A stretch of DNA of 64,000 nt, taken from NCBI RefSeq assembly GCF_024793895.1, contig NZ_JANUSB010000017.1:248001-312000 (forward strand), given 5' to 3'. Below, piece after piece: positions 37,796-47,245 of this stretch. The stretch is from Serratia sp. AKBS12 (GTDB lineage: Bacteria; Pseudomonadota; Gammaproteobacteria; Enterobacterales; Enterobacteriaceae). How positions within the stretch are numbered: the stretch's first letter is position 1; each line of letters opens with the position of its first letter. The notes under the pieces were generated by a model. The model had not been told where the DNA came from. It did not search any database and saw nothing but the letters and a program-made list of their open reading frames with translations. Made by a program: the position numbers and the translations under genes.

Positions 37796-39019
37796 TCAAT
37801 ACTTCTCCCGCGATGGTGCAATAATGCGTTGCTGCTGCCACAACCAGCCGCTCAGGCCGCCCAGCAAAACCGCCATGACCAGTGCCGTCGCAATCAGCTG
37901 CGACTCACCATAAAATTTGGCCACCACCGGCACCATCAGTGCGCCCAGGCCGTAGCCCAGCGTATGACTGGTGGCGATAACCCCAGCCCCTTTACCGGTC
38001 GATAACCTGTCGTTCAGCAACAGCTGATAACCCGGCGTCGCCATTGCCGCGCCAAACGATGTCAGCGCACAACCGAGATAAAACAGCGCCAGCGGCGGCG
38101 CGCACATCAGCGCCAGTCCGGCGATCATCAATAGCGCCGCCCACAGCAGCAGCGACGCCGGAGCCAAACGCTGCGGCCGTACCACCAGAAACTGCGCCAG
38201 CAACGTACAACCGGCGGCAACGCTGAGCAATATCGCCACATGATGACTGACGGTGGTGGAAGGAGCGAACAACCGGCTCAAATGCGGCGCCAGACCCAGC
38301 TGCATCAGGCTGACCGCCGCCGCCAGCAGCAGCGCGCATAGCAGATACGGCAGCATGTGCCATTGCAGACGATTTTGCTGCTGGGCTACCGGCGGTAGCG
38401 GCGGATCGTTGCGCTGACGGCACACCACCAGCAAGGCAATCAACGGTGCCAGCGCCATCAGCCATAGCGGCGCCATCGGATCAAGCGACAAGGCCAGCGC
38501 GGCGCACAGCGGGCCGAGCAAGCGCCCGCAACTAAGCCCGGAACTGATGGTTGCCAACGCCGCCATGCGCTGTTGATGGCCGGCACGCTGCAACGCCCAG
38601 GTCTGGCTGGCCGGCACCATGCCGGAAACCGTCAGGCCATAAATCACCCGGGCAACGATCAAGCCACCCAACCCCAGCATCGGCGGCAGCCAACCGGCCG
38701 CCAGCCCCCATACCGCCAGCGCCAACAGCGCAAAGCTGAACAGATAGCCGGCCAGCGCCATCAGCACCACGTATTTGCAACCACGAATTTCGGACTGCCG
38801 TCCCCAATAGGGCGAACCAATCAAAAACAGCATTGAGCCCAGCGTTAACAGTCCCGCCCATACCGACAGAGACAGTTGGGTCATGCTGACCAATACCGGC
38901 AGAGCCACCAGCAAACCATTTTGCCCAATGCCCAACAGTCCGGCGCAAAAGGCCAATGGCCAGTTGGAAGGGGACGTATTCCCATTGGCGAGGATATCAG
39001 ACGACGGTGATTTGCTCAT
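37796..39019 (-). CDS. MFS transporter, probable aerobactin exporter (ShiF-like)
   Basis: The 407-residue protein has 12 predicted helices and an MFS loop 2-3 motif (GSPYWGRQSEIRG). Genes of this type (shiF) lie divergently upstream of iucA in many aerobactin loci and are thought to export the siderophore. The gene shares a 137-bp intergenic region and probably Fur control with iucA. Its product is inferred from context; the substrate cannot be read from the sequence. Confidence 0.82.
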   Translation of the reverse strand: MSKSPSSDILANGNTSPSNWPLAFCAGLLGIGQNGLLVALPVLVSMTQLSLSVWAGLLTLGSMLFLIGSPYWGRQSEIRGCKYVVLMALAGYLFSFALLALAVWGLAAGWLPPMLGLGGLIVARVIYGLTVSGMVPASQTWALQRAGHQQRMAALATISSGLSCGRLLGPLCAALALSLDPMAPLWLMALAPLIALLVVCRQRNDPPLPPVAQQQNRLQWHMLPYLLCALLLAAAVSLMQLGLAPHLSRLFAPSTTVSHHVAILLSVAAGCTLLAQFLVVRPQRLAPASLLLWAALLMIAGLALMCAPPLALFYLGCALTSFGAAMATPGYQLLLNDRLSTGKGAGVIATSHTLGYGLGALMVPVVAKFYGESQLIATALVMAVLLGGLSGWLWQQQRIIAPSREKY

Positions 39020-39091
39020 GTAATGTAATGAAACCGTTAAGAAAGTGAACGTTTGCTGTATGATTTATGCAAAAATCATATCATGGGATTA

Positions 39092-39131
39092 TTGATAACA
39101 ATAAGTATTATTGATATAAGAATCATTCTCA
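39092..39131 (+). promoter_or_regulatory. iucA promoter with overlapping Fur box
   Basis: TTGATA at 39092 and TATAAG at 39115 form a sigma-70 promoter with a 17-bp spacer. The 15-mer TAAGAATCATTCTCA (39117-39131) matches 11 of 14 bases of the 7-1-7 Fur motif and covers the -10 region. A second weaker match, TGATAACAATAAGTA, begins at 39093 over the -35. Iron-loaded Fur should shut this promoter. Confidence 0.75.
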
Positions 39132-39156
39132 ATTGTTTCATAGCGAATCAGGGATC

Positions 39157-40902
39157 ATGACCATTCAGTTTGCAACCGCGACGACCGATGTGGCTGCGCA
39201 ATGTTTTCTTAACGCATTGATGCGTGAAACCCGGGACTGGCAAATCATCCCGGCCGCTAACAGCCAGCAACATCCGCAGTTACATATTCCCCTTTCCATT
39301 CATAGCGCCATTCGCATTTCACTTCGCCATATTTCGCCCACCCAGCATCACCATTATCTTTTCCCGGCCTATCTGCATCAGCAGGACGACGGCCCGGGTG
39401 AAGCGCTGAGCGTGGAACAACTGGTGACGCTGCTATTGGCCAAACCGACGGTCAAGGGCTCACTGAATGATGAGGCGATCGCCCGCTTCCGCCAACGCGT
39501 GCTGGAAAGTCACGACAATACTCAACAGGCCATCGACAACCGCCTTGACTGGCCGATGCTGCGTGACAGGCCGTTGAATTTCGCCCAGGCGGAACAGGGA
39601 TTGCTGGTCGGTCATGCCTTCCACCCGGCGCCAAAATCCCACGAACCGTTTGATCATCAGCAGGCGCGCCGTTATCTGCCAGACTTCGGCGCGCGTTTCC
39701 CGCTGCGCTGGTTCGCGGTGAACAAGCGCTTTGTCTGTGGTGACAGCCTGGGATTGTCGTTGCAACAGCGTCTGCAGCGCTTCGCCGCCGAAAGCGCTCC
39801 GCAGCTGTTAGCGCATTTCACCGATGAAGTCTGGCTGCTGCCAATGCACCCATGGCAGGCCGAACATTTGCTTGCGCAGGACTGGTGTCACGACCTGCTG
39901 GTGCAAAACGCGTTGCGCGATCTGGGCGAAGCCGGCGAGCGCTGGCTGCCAACCAGTTCCTCACGCTCGCTGTACTGCGAAAGCAACCGCGACATGATCA
40001 AGTTCTCACTCAGCGTGCGCCTGACCAATTCGGTACGCACCCTGTCGGTAAAAGAAGTGAAACGCGGTATGCGTCTGGCGCGGCTGGCACAAACCGAGCG
40101 CTGGCAAGCGTTGCAGGCACGCTACCCGACGATGCGCGTGATGCAGGAAGACGGCTGGGCCGGCCTGCGCGATCTCAACGGCGACGTTCAGGAAGAGAGC
40201 CTGATGGCGCTACGCGTCAACCTGCTGTTCGATCGGCCGCAAACGCAAACCAACGTTCTGGTAACGCTGACCCAGGCCGCGCCGGATGGCGGCGACAGCC
40301 TGCTGGCCGCTGCGGTACGCCGTCTGGCGGCACGCTTGCAGTTGCCGTTGCAGCAGGCAGCCCGCTGCTGGCTGGATGCTTATTGCGACCACGTACTGCT
40401 GCCACTGTTCAGCACCGAAGCCGATTACGGCCTGGTACTGCTGGCGCACCAGCAGAATATTCTGGTGGAGATGCAGCAGGATCTGCCAGTCGGCATGCTG
40501 TATCGCGACTGCCAGGGCAGCGGCTTTACCGGCGACGCGACGCCGTGGTTGGCAGAGATTGGCGAAGCCGAGGCGGAAAACCGCTTCAGCGAGCAGCAGT
40601 TGCTGCGCTACTTCCCGTATTACCTGCTGGTCAACTCCACGCTGGCGGTTACCGCAGCGTTGGCCGCTGCCGGTTTCGACGACGAACAGAGCCTGATGCT
40701 GCGAGTACGCGACGCACTGAGCCGTCTGCGCGCCACCGCGCGCAACACGCGCTGCCTGGATTACGTGCTCGACAGCAGCCATTGGAACTGCAAAGGCAAC
40801 TTCTTCTGCTATCTGCACGATCACAATGAGAACACCATCGTCGATCCGGCGGTGATTTATTTCGATTTCGTCAACCCGCTGCGCTCGGGAGAAACCGCAT
40901 GA
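39157..40902 (+). CDS. iucA: Aerobactin synthetase IucA (NIS synthetase, type A)
   Basis: IucA joins citrate to N6-acetyl-N6-hydroxylysine, the first condensation in aerobactin assembly. The 581-residue protein has NRPS-independent siderophore synthetase motifs: KGRLNDE-like KGSLNDEA, HPAPKSHEPF, MHPWQ, PTSSSRSLYCES and LLAHQQNILVEMQQD. The start at 39157 (MTIQFATATT) follows AGGGATC. It is the first gene of iucABCD-iutA and overlaps iucB by 4 bp. Confidence 0.95.
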   Translation: MTIQFATATTDVAAQCFLNALMRETRDWQIIPAANSQQHPQLHIPLSIHSAIRISLRHISPTQHHHYLFPAYLHQQDDGPGEALSVEQLVTLLLAKPTVKGSLNDEAIARFRQRVLESHDNTQQAIDNRLDWPMLRDRPLNFAQAEQGLLVGHAFHPAPKSHEPFDHQQARRYLPDFGARFPLRWFAVNKRFVCGDSLGLSLQQRLQRFAAESAPQLLAHFTDEVWLLPMHPWQAEHLLAQDWCHDLLVQNALRDLGEAGERWLPTSSSRSLYCESNRDMIKFSLSVRLTNSVRTLSVKEVKRGMRLARLAQTERWQALQARYPTMRVMQEDGWAGLRDLNGDVQEESLMALRVNLLFDRPQTQTNVLVTLTQAAPDGGDSLLAAAVRRLAARLQLPLQQAARCWLDAYCDHVLLPLFSTEADYGLVLLAHQQNILVEMQQDLPVGMLYRDCQGSGFTGDATPWLAEIGEAEAENRFSEQQLLRYFPYYLLVNSTLAVTAALAAAGFDDEQSLMLRVRDALSRLRATARNTRCLDYVLDSSHWNCKGNFFCYLHDHNENTIVDPAVIYFDFVNPLRSGETA

Positions 40903-41852
40903 TACCAATTGCCAAACTGGTGCACGCTTTCGGCGGCTTCCGCTGTGAACACCTGGACAAAAACCTGCCGCTCAGCCTCGGGCTGGACGGTAGCGCCGTG
41001 TTGCATCATCTGGGTAGCGCGTTGCCAGCTGGCTGGCTGGTACAGGCGCTGGACCAGCTGCTGGTTGCCGCGCCCACGCTCAGCGGTGTGACGCTGCCGT
41101 ATGCCGAATGGCGCGAAGAACCCCAGGCGCAGGCACTGTTTGCCCTGGCCAGCGGCGACTATCTGGCGCGCGAAGCCTTTTATCAACTGCCGCTGTGGCT
41201 GATGGCGGAACGCAATTCGGCCAGCGGACAGATGCAATACGACGCCGAGCGGGCACTGTGGTTTCCGCAGCGTCCGGCGCGGCCACAGGGCGAGGTCTAT
41301 CGCCGCTTCGACCCGCAAATCAAGCACACGCTGAGCTTCCGCCTGCCGGAGATCGACCGCGACGCCGAGCAGTTCACCCGCTGGATGAACTCGCCGCGGG
41401 TTAACGCCTTCTGGGAAATGAGCGGCCCGCTGGAAACTCAGACCGCCTATTTGCAGCGCCAGCTGGATTCCAGCTATTGCTATCCGCTGCTCGGCTGCTT
41501 TGACGATCGGCCATTTGGCTATTTCGAAGTGTATTGGGCGCCGGAAGATCGCATCGGCCGCCACTACCGCTGGCAGCCGTTCGACCGCGGCCTGCATATG
41601 CTGGTGGGCGAAGAAAACTGGCGTGGCGCGCAGTACATCCGCAGTTGGCTGCGCGGGTTGACACATTACCTCTATCTGGACGAACCGCGTACCCAGCGCG
41701 TAGTGGCTGAACCGCGCGCCGACAACCAGCGTCTGTTCCGCCATTTACCTGCTGCCGGTTACCAGACGATGAAAGAGTTCGATTTCCCGCACAAGCGTTC
41801 ACGTCTGATCGTCAACCAACGCCATGCCTTCTTCCAGGAGGGCCACGTATGA
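40899..41852 (+). CDS. iucB: N6-hydroxylysine O-acetyltransferase IucB
   Basis: IucB acetylates N6-hydroxylysine with acetyl-CoA to give the hydroxamate arm of aerobactin. The 317-residue protein has the GNAT-like C-terminal half: FWEMSGPLETQTAYLQRQL, the PFGYFEVYWAPEDRIGRHY strand and the cofactor-side MLVGEENWRGAQYIRSWL. Both ends overlap neighbours by 4 bp (iucA and iucC), which indicates translational coupling. Confidence 0.95.
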   Translation: MIPIAKLVHAFGGFRCEHLDKNLPLSLGLDGSAVLHHLGSALPAGWLVQALDQLLVAAPTLSGVTLPYAEWREEPQAQALFALASGDYLAREAFYQLPLWLMAERNSASGQMQYDAERALWFPQRPARPQGEVYRRFDPQIKHTLSFRLPEIDRDAEQFTRWMNSPRVNAFWEMSGPLETQTAYLQRQLDSSYCYPLLGCFDDRPFGYFEVYWAPEDRIGRHYRWQPFDRGLHMLVGEENWRGAQYIRSWLRGLTHYLYLDEPRTQRVVAEPRADNQRLFRHLPAAGYQTMKEFDFPHKRSRLIVNQRHAFFQEGHV

Positions 41853-43597
41853 ACATTGCTGATTATGCCGACTGGCAGCGCGTCAACCGCCAGATGATCG
41901 CCAAGATCCTGGCGGAACTGGAGTACGAACGCACGCTGCACGCGGAAGCGCACCACGCTGGCTGGCGTATCGCCGTCGGCGACGCCGCCTATACCTTCAG
42001 CGCCCAACGCGGCATCTGGGGCTGGTTGCATATCGATCCGGCGTCGCTGGCCTGCGACAACCAACCGCTGGCGGCAGACAGCATGCTGCGTCAACTGGCG
42101 CAGGTGCTGGCAATGAACGATGCGCAGATCGCCGAGCACCTGGAAGATCTGTACGCCACGCTGCGTGGCGACATGCAACTGTTGGCTGCACGCCACGGCA
42201 TGAACGCGCAGGATCTGATCGCGCTCGAACCCGATGCCCTACAATGCCTGCTGGCCGGGCATCCGAAGTTCATCTTCAATAAGGGTCGACGCGGCTGGGG
42301 GCTGACGGCGTTGCAACAATATGCGCCGGAATATCAGGGCCAGTTCCGTCTGCATTGGGTGGCAGCGCAACGCGGCAGCTTCGTCTGGTGCGCCGATGAG
42401 CAGTATCCGCTGGAAAACCTGCTCAACAGCGCGATGGACCATGCCGAACGCCAGCGCTTCGATCGCCGCTGGCGCGAACTGAAATTGAATGACGATTGGG
42501 TGCCGGTACCGCTGCACCCGTGGCAGTGGCAGCAGAAAATCGCCCTGCACTTTTTACCGCAATTGGCCGCCGGTGAATTGGTGGAACTGGGCGAGTTCGG
42601 TGACAGCTATCTGGCACAACAGTCGCTGCGCACCCTGACCAACGTCAGCCGTCGCGTGCCGTTCGACATCAAGCTGCCGTTGACCATTTATAACACCTCC
42701 TGCTACCGCGGCATTCCCGGCAAATATATCAGCGCCGGTCCGGCGGCTTCCCGCTGGTTGCAGCAGATCTTTGCCGAAGACCGCACGCTGCAGGCCAGCG
42801 GCGCACAGATCCTTGGCGAGCCGGCAGCCGGTTACATGACGCATCAGACCTATGCGGCGTTGAAACAGGCGCCTTATCGCTATCAGGAAATGCTCGGCGT
42901 CATCTGGCGCGAAAATCCGTCCTGCTATTTAAAGGACGACGAGCAGGCGATTCTGATGGCCACGCTGATGGAAACCGACAACCACGGCCAGCCGCTGATT
43001 GCCGCCTACATCGCCCGCTCGGGCCTGAGCGCCGAAGCCTGGCTGACGCAGATGTTCCAGGCGGTGGTGATCCCGATGTATCACCTGATGTGCCGTTACG
43101 GCGTGGCGCTGATCGCACATGGCCAGAACATCACGCTGGTGATGAAAGAGCATGTACCGCAGCGCGTACTGTTGAAGGACTTCCAGGGTGATATGCGCCT
43201 GGTCGATCAGGAGTTTGCCGAGAGCGCCTCGCTACCGCAGGTAGTGAAGGACGTGACCGTGCGCCTGCCGGCCGATTACCTGATCCACGATTTGCAAACC
43301 GGGCATTTTGTTACCGTGCTGCGGTTTATTTCGCCGCTGATGGCGAGCTGCAATCTGAGCGAACCACAATTCTACCAACTGCTGGCGCAGGTGCTGCAAC
43401 GCTATATGGCGCTGCACCCGGACATGGCAGAGCGTTTTGATCTTTTCAATCTGTTTAAACCACAAATCATTCGTGTGGTGCTCAACCCGGTGAAACTCAC
43501 CTATTCAGAGCACGATGGCGGCAGCCGCATGTTGCCCAACTATCTACAGGATCTGGATAACCCTCTCTATTTGGTCACCAAGGAGTTTGCCCAATGA
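41849..43597 (+). CDS. iucC: Aerobactin synthase IucC (NIS synthetase, type C)
   Basis: IucC adds the second acetyl-hydroxylysine to the intermediate made by IucA, finishing aerobactin. The 582-residue protein has KFIFNKGRRGW, LHPWQWQ, the TSSSR-equivalent region LRTLTNVSRRVPFDIKL and the LIAHGQNITLVMKEHVPQR motif, typical of IucC rather than IucA. Overlaps of 4 bp with iucB and iucD keep the set coupled. Confidence 0.95.
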   Translation: MNIADYADWQRVNRQMIAKILAELEYERTLHAEAHHAGWRIAVGDAAYTFSAQRGIWGWLHIDPASLACDNQPLAADSMLRQLAQVLAMNDAQIAEHLEDLYATLRGDMQLLAARHGMNAQDLIALEPDALQCLLAGHPKFIFNKGRRGWGLTALQQYAPEYQGQFRLHWVAAQRGSFVWCADEQYPLENLLNSAMDHAERQRFDRRWRELKLNDDWVPVPLHPWQWQQKIALHFLPQLAAGELVELGEFGDSYLAQQSLRTLTNVSRRVPFDIKLPLTIYNTSCYRGIPGKYISAGPAASRWLQQIFAEDRTLQASGAQILGEPAAGYMTHQTYAALKQAPYRYQEMLGVIWRENPSCYLKDDEQAILMATLMETDNHGQPLIAAYIARSGLSAEAWLTQMFQAVVIPMYHLMCRYGVALIAHGQNITLVMKEHVPQRVLLKDFQGDMRLVDQEFAESASLPQVVKDVTVRLPADYLIHDLQTGHFVTVLRFISPLMASCNLSEPQFYQLLAQVLQRYMALHPDMAERFDLFNLFKPQIIRVVLNPVKLTYSEHDGGSRMLPNYLQDLDNPLYLVTKEFAQ

Positions 43598-44922
43598 ATC
43601 AGCCCCTCGATTTCATCGGCATCGGTGTCGGCCCTTTCAACCTCAGCATTGCCGCGCTCGGCAGCGAGGTTGACGGTTTTAATGCGCGGTTCTTCGAGCG
43701 TAAACCCCATTTTTCCTGGCACCCGGGCATGATGGTGCCGGATTGTCACATGCAGACCAGCTTCCTGAAGGATCTGGTCAGCGCGGTGTCGCCCACCAAT
43801 CCCTACAGTTTCCTCAACTATCTGGTCAAACGGAAGAAATTCTACCGTTTCCTGACTACCGAGCAGCGCACGGTGTCACGCGAAGAGTTCGCCGACTATC
43901 TGGGCTGGGCGGCCAACGGCATGGCGTCGCTGGCATTCAGCCAGGATATTCATCAGGTGGAATTTGACGATCGTCAACGACTGTTTGCGGTGACCACTCA
44001 GCGCGGCGTTTATCATGCCCGCCATGTGTGTCTGGGCATCGGCAAGAAGATTCTGCTGCCGGAATGTGTGACCGAGCAAAACGATAGCTGTTTCCACGCC
44101 AGCGAAATGGCGCTGCGCAACCCGGAACTGGCCGGTAAACGCGTTACCGTGGTCGGCGGCGGGCAGAGCGGTGCCGATCTGTTCCTGAATATTTTCCGCG
44201 GCGAATGGGGTCTGCCGAGCCAGTTAAACTGGGTGTCACGCCGCAATAACTACAATGCGCTCGACGAGGCGGCCTTCGCCAACGAGTATTTCACCCCGGA
44301 ATACGTGGAAAGCTTCTATACCCTGAACGACAGCGCCAAACAGCGCATGCTGAGCGAACAGAAGATGACCTCCGACGGTATTACCAGCGAATCACTGCTG
44401 GCAATTTACCGTGCCATGTATCACCGCTTTGAAGTGCTGCGCGAAACGCCGTGGGCACGCCTGTTGCCGAGCCGCTCGCTGGCGGCGCTGCACGCACAGG
44501 GCAACGGCTACCAGTTGGTGACGCATCATCATCTCGATCAGGGCAAGGAAACCTTCGACAGCGACGTGGTGATTTTCGCCACCGGCTATCAGCAGGATCG
44601 CCCGGCATTTCTGGCACCGCTGGCGGAACGTTTGCACCTCACCGCCGACGAAAACTACCGCGTGGCGCCCGACTTTACCCTTGGCTGGGACGGCCCGGCA
44701 GAAAACTGCCTGTTCGCCGTCAATGCCGGCATGCATAGTCACGGCATCGCCGAACCTCAGCTCAGCCTGATGGCCTGGCGAGCAGCGCGGATCCTCAACC
44801 GGGCTTTAGGACGCGAGCAGTTCGACTTGGCGTCCACCCCGGCGGTAATTCAATGGCGTAGTCAACAGCCGGGCACCCCAACCCGTGCAGCACAGACTAT
44901 GCTCAATTACTCGGAAATCTGA
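43594..44922 (+). CDS. iucD: L-lysine N6-monooxygenase IucD
   Basis: IucD hydroxylates lysine on its side-chain nitrogen with O2 and NADPH, the committed step of aerobactin formation. The 442-residue flavoprotein has the FAD motif GIGVGPFNLSIA at residues 7-18, the NADPH motif VVGGGQSGADLF near residue 188 and the late FATGYQ motif. It is the fourth gene of the operon and lies 51 bp before iutA. Confidence 0.96.
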   Translation: MNQPLDFIGIGVGPFNLSIAALGSEVDGFNARFFERKPHFSWHPGMMVPDCHMQTSFLKDLVSAVSPTNPYSFLNYLVKRKKFYRFLTTEQRTVSREEFADYLGWAANGMASLAFSQDIHQVEFDDRQRLFAVTTQRGVYHARHVCLGIGKKILLPECVTEQNDSCFHASEMALRNPELAGKRVTVVGGGQSGADLFLNIFRGEWGLPSQLNWVSRRNNYNALDEAAFANEYFTPEYVESFYTLNDSAKQRMLSEQKMTSDGITSESLLAIYRAMYHRFEVLRETPWARLLPSRSLAALHAQGNGYQLVTHHHLDQGKETFDSDVVIFATGYQQDRPAFLAPLAERLHLTADENYRVAPDFTLGWDGPAENCLFAVNAGMHSHGIAEPQLSLMAWRAARILNRALGREQFDLASTPAVIQWRSQQPGTPTRAAQTMLNYSEI

Positions 44923-44973
44923 GACTTACCCTTTTTTGACGCACACCAACAACGGGAAATATTGGAAATAACG

Positions 44974-47169
44974 ATGAAACGCAAACACCTCTGGGTAGTG
45001 AACCCTTGCCTGCTGGCGATGCTCGCGCCAGCAGCCTGGGCAGAACAACAAAAAAATGAAGAACAACTGGTGGTTTCCGCCAGCCGCGCGCACCGCAGCG
45101 CCGCGGAAATGGCGCAAACCACCTGGGTCATCGAAAGCCAGGAGATCGAACAGCAGGTTCAGGGCGGAAAAGAGATCAAAGAGATCCTGGCGCAGCTGAT
45201 CCCCGGTATGGACGTCAGCAGTCAGGGCCGGACCAACTACGGCATGAACATGCGCGGCCGTTCGATGCTGGTGATGATCGACGGCGTGCGGCAGAACTCG
45301 TCGCGTACCGACAGTCGCCAGCTGGATTCGATCGATCCGTTCAATATCGATCGTATTGAGGTGATTTCCGGTGCGACCTCGCTGTACGGCGGCGGCAGCA
45401 CCGGCGGCCTGATCAACATCGTGACCAAAAAAGGCCAGGAGGAAAAGCAGGTCGAACTGCAAATCGGCGGTAAAACCGGCTTCAACAGCCACAACGATCA
45501 CGATGAAAACGTATCGGCCGCGGTCAGCGGTGGCACCGAACATGCCTCCGGACGCCTGTCGGTATCGTATCAGCGCTACGGCGGCTGGTACGATGGCAAA
45601 GGCAAGGAAGTGCTGATCGACAATACCCAGACCGGCCTGCAATATTCCGATCGCATTGACGTGATGGGCACTGGCACCATCAACATCGACGAGCATCAGC
45701 AGCTGCAGCTGACCACCCAGTATTACAAAAGTCAGTCCGACGGCGAACACGGTCTGTACCTCGGCGAGAACTTCTCGGCGGTAACCGGCGCAGGTAAAGC
45801 GTCTAACAGCAGCGCGCTGAATTCTGACCGCATCCCCGGAACCGAACGCCATTTGATCAACCTGCAATACTCCAACACCGACTTCTGGGGACAGGATCTG
45901 GTGGCGCAGGTGTACTACCGTGACGAATCACTGACTTTCTACCCGTTCCCGACCTTGTCCAAGGGGCAGGTAACCAGCATCGGCGCCTCGCAGCAGAAAA
46001 CCGATTTCTACGGTGGCAAGCTGACGCTGAACAGCAAACCGATCGACAGCCTGACACTGACCTACGGCGTCGATGCCGAGCATGAAAGCTTCAATGCCAA
46101 CCAGCAGTTCTTCAATCTGGACAAGGCGCAGCAGTCCGGTGGCATGTATCTGGAAAACGCCTACAACGTTGGCCGTTATCCGAGCTACACCACCACCAAC
46201 CTGGCGCCGTTCCTGCAGGCCAACTATGACATCAACCCGATCTTCACCCTGAGCGGCGGCGTACGTTACCAGTACACCGAAAACAAGGTGGACGACTTTG
46301 TCGGCTATGCGCAGCAACAGGGTATCGCCAACGGCCTGGCCAACTCTGCCGACGCGGTGCCGGGCGGCAAGACCAGCTACAATAACGCACTGTTCAATGC
46401 CGGTTTGCTGGCACACCTGACCGAACGCCAGCAGGCGTGGTTCAACTTCTCGCAGGGCTTCGAGATCCCGGATCTGGCGAAATATTACGGCTCCGGCAAC
46501 TATAAGCTGGTGAACGGCCACTATCAGTTGCAAAACAGCGTCAACGTCAACGACTCCAAACTGGACGGTATCAAGGTCAACGCTTACGAGCTGGGCTGGC
46601 GCTACACCGGGGATAATCTGCGCACCCAGGTGGCTGCCTATTACTCGCTGTCAGACAAAACCATTTCGATCAACAAGACCGACATGACCATCAATCTGGA
46701 TTCCGACAAGCGCCGCATTTACGGCGTGGAAGGTACGGTTGATTACTTCTTCGATGATAGCGAATGGAGCACCGGTGCGACCTTCAACCTGATCAAATCG
46801 CAGACCAAGGTAGATGGCAAGTGGGAAAAACTGACCGTGGATACCGCCAGCCCGTCGAAAGCCACCGCCTATGTCAACTGGGCACCGGGCGACTGGAATC
46901 TGCGCGTACAGTCGCAGCAGACCTTCGATGTTTCCGATGCCGACGGTAATAAACTCAACGGCTACAACACCGTCGACTTCCTTGGCAGCTACGCCCTGCC
47001 GGTGGGCAAGGTCAGCTTCAGCGTAGAAAACCTGCTGGACAAAAACTACACCACCGTTTGGGGGCAGCGCGCACCAATCCTGTACAGCCCAACCTATGGT
47101 TCGTCCGAGCTGTACAGCTATAAAGGCCGTGGCCGCACCTTTGGCCTGAACTATTCGGTATTGTTCTGA
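44974..47169 (+). CDS. iutA: Ferric aerobactin TonB-dependent outer membrane receptor
   Basis: IutA imports ferric aerobactin (and cloacin DF13 in some strains). The 731-residue precursor has a signal peptide ending AWA, the TonB-box region EEQLVVSA, the plug motif GRTNYGMNMRGR and a C-terminal strand ending in Phe (NYSVLF). It is collinear with E. coli IutA over its entire length. The start at 44974 gives the signal peptide MKRKHLWVVNPCLLAMLAPA; four more codons upstream are possible. A bidirectional terminator follows. Confidence 0.96.
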   Translation: MKRKHLWVVNPCLLAMLAPAAWAEQQKNEEQLVVSASRAHRSAAEMAQTTWVIESQEIEQQVQGGKEIKEILAQLIPGMDVSSQGRTNYGMNMRGRSMLVMIDGVRQNSSRTDSRQLDSIDPFNIDRIEVISGATSLYGGGSTGGLINIVTKKGQEEKQVELQIGGKTGFNSHNDHDENVSAAVSGGTEHASGRLSVSYQRYGGWYDGKGKEVLIDNTQTGLQYSDRIDVMGTGTINIDEHQQLQLTTQYYKSQSDGEHGLYLGENFSAVTGAGKASNSSALNSDRIPGTERHLINLQYSNTDFWGQDLVAQVYYRDESLTFYPFPTLSKGQVTSIGASQQKTDFYGGKLTLNSKPIDSLTLTYGVDAEHESFNANQQFFNLDKAQQSGGMYLENAYNVGRYPSYTTTNLAPFLQANYDINPIFTLSGGVRYQYTENKVDDFVGYAQQQGIANGLANSADAVPGGKTSYNNALFNAGLLAHLTERQQAWFNFSQGFEIPDLAKYYGSGNYKLVNGHYQLQNSVNVNDSKLDGIKVNAYELGWRYTGDNLRTQVAAYYSLSDKTISINKTDMTINLDSDKRRIYGVEGTVDYFFDDSEWSTGATFNLIKSQTKVDGKWEKLTVDTASPSKATAYVNWAPGDWNLRVQSQQTFDVSDADGNKLNGYNTVDFLGSYALPVGKVSFSVENLLDKNYTTVWGQRAPILYSPTYGSSELYSYKGRGRTFGLNYSVLF

Positions 47170-47210
47170 TCCCAAGATAGCCAGGGTGCCGCAGATGGCG
47201 CCCTATTTGC

Positions 47211-47241
47211 AAAAAACCACCGGTTCAACGGTGGTTTTTTT
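47211..47241. terminator. Bidirectional terminator of iutA and hpxB
   Basis: The stem AACCACCG/CGGTGGTT with a 6-nt loop has A-runs on the left and T-runs on the right. It can end both the aerobactin operon and convergent hpxSAB. Confidence 0.88.
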
Positions 47242-47245
47242 ATTA

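Noticed and set aside
39117..39131. Classical 19-bp Fur consensus alignment
   Set aside because: The left half fits poorly in the 19-bp model; the 7-1-7 model is used for the call instead.
44926..45867. 313-codon minus-strand open frame
   Set aside because: It is antisense to iutA, whose frame is fully collinear with known receptors.
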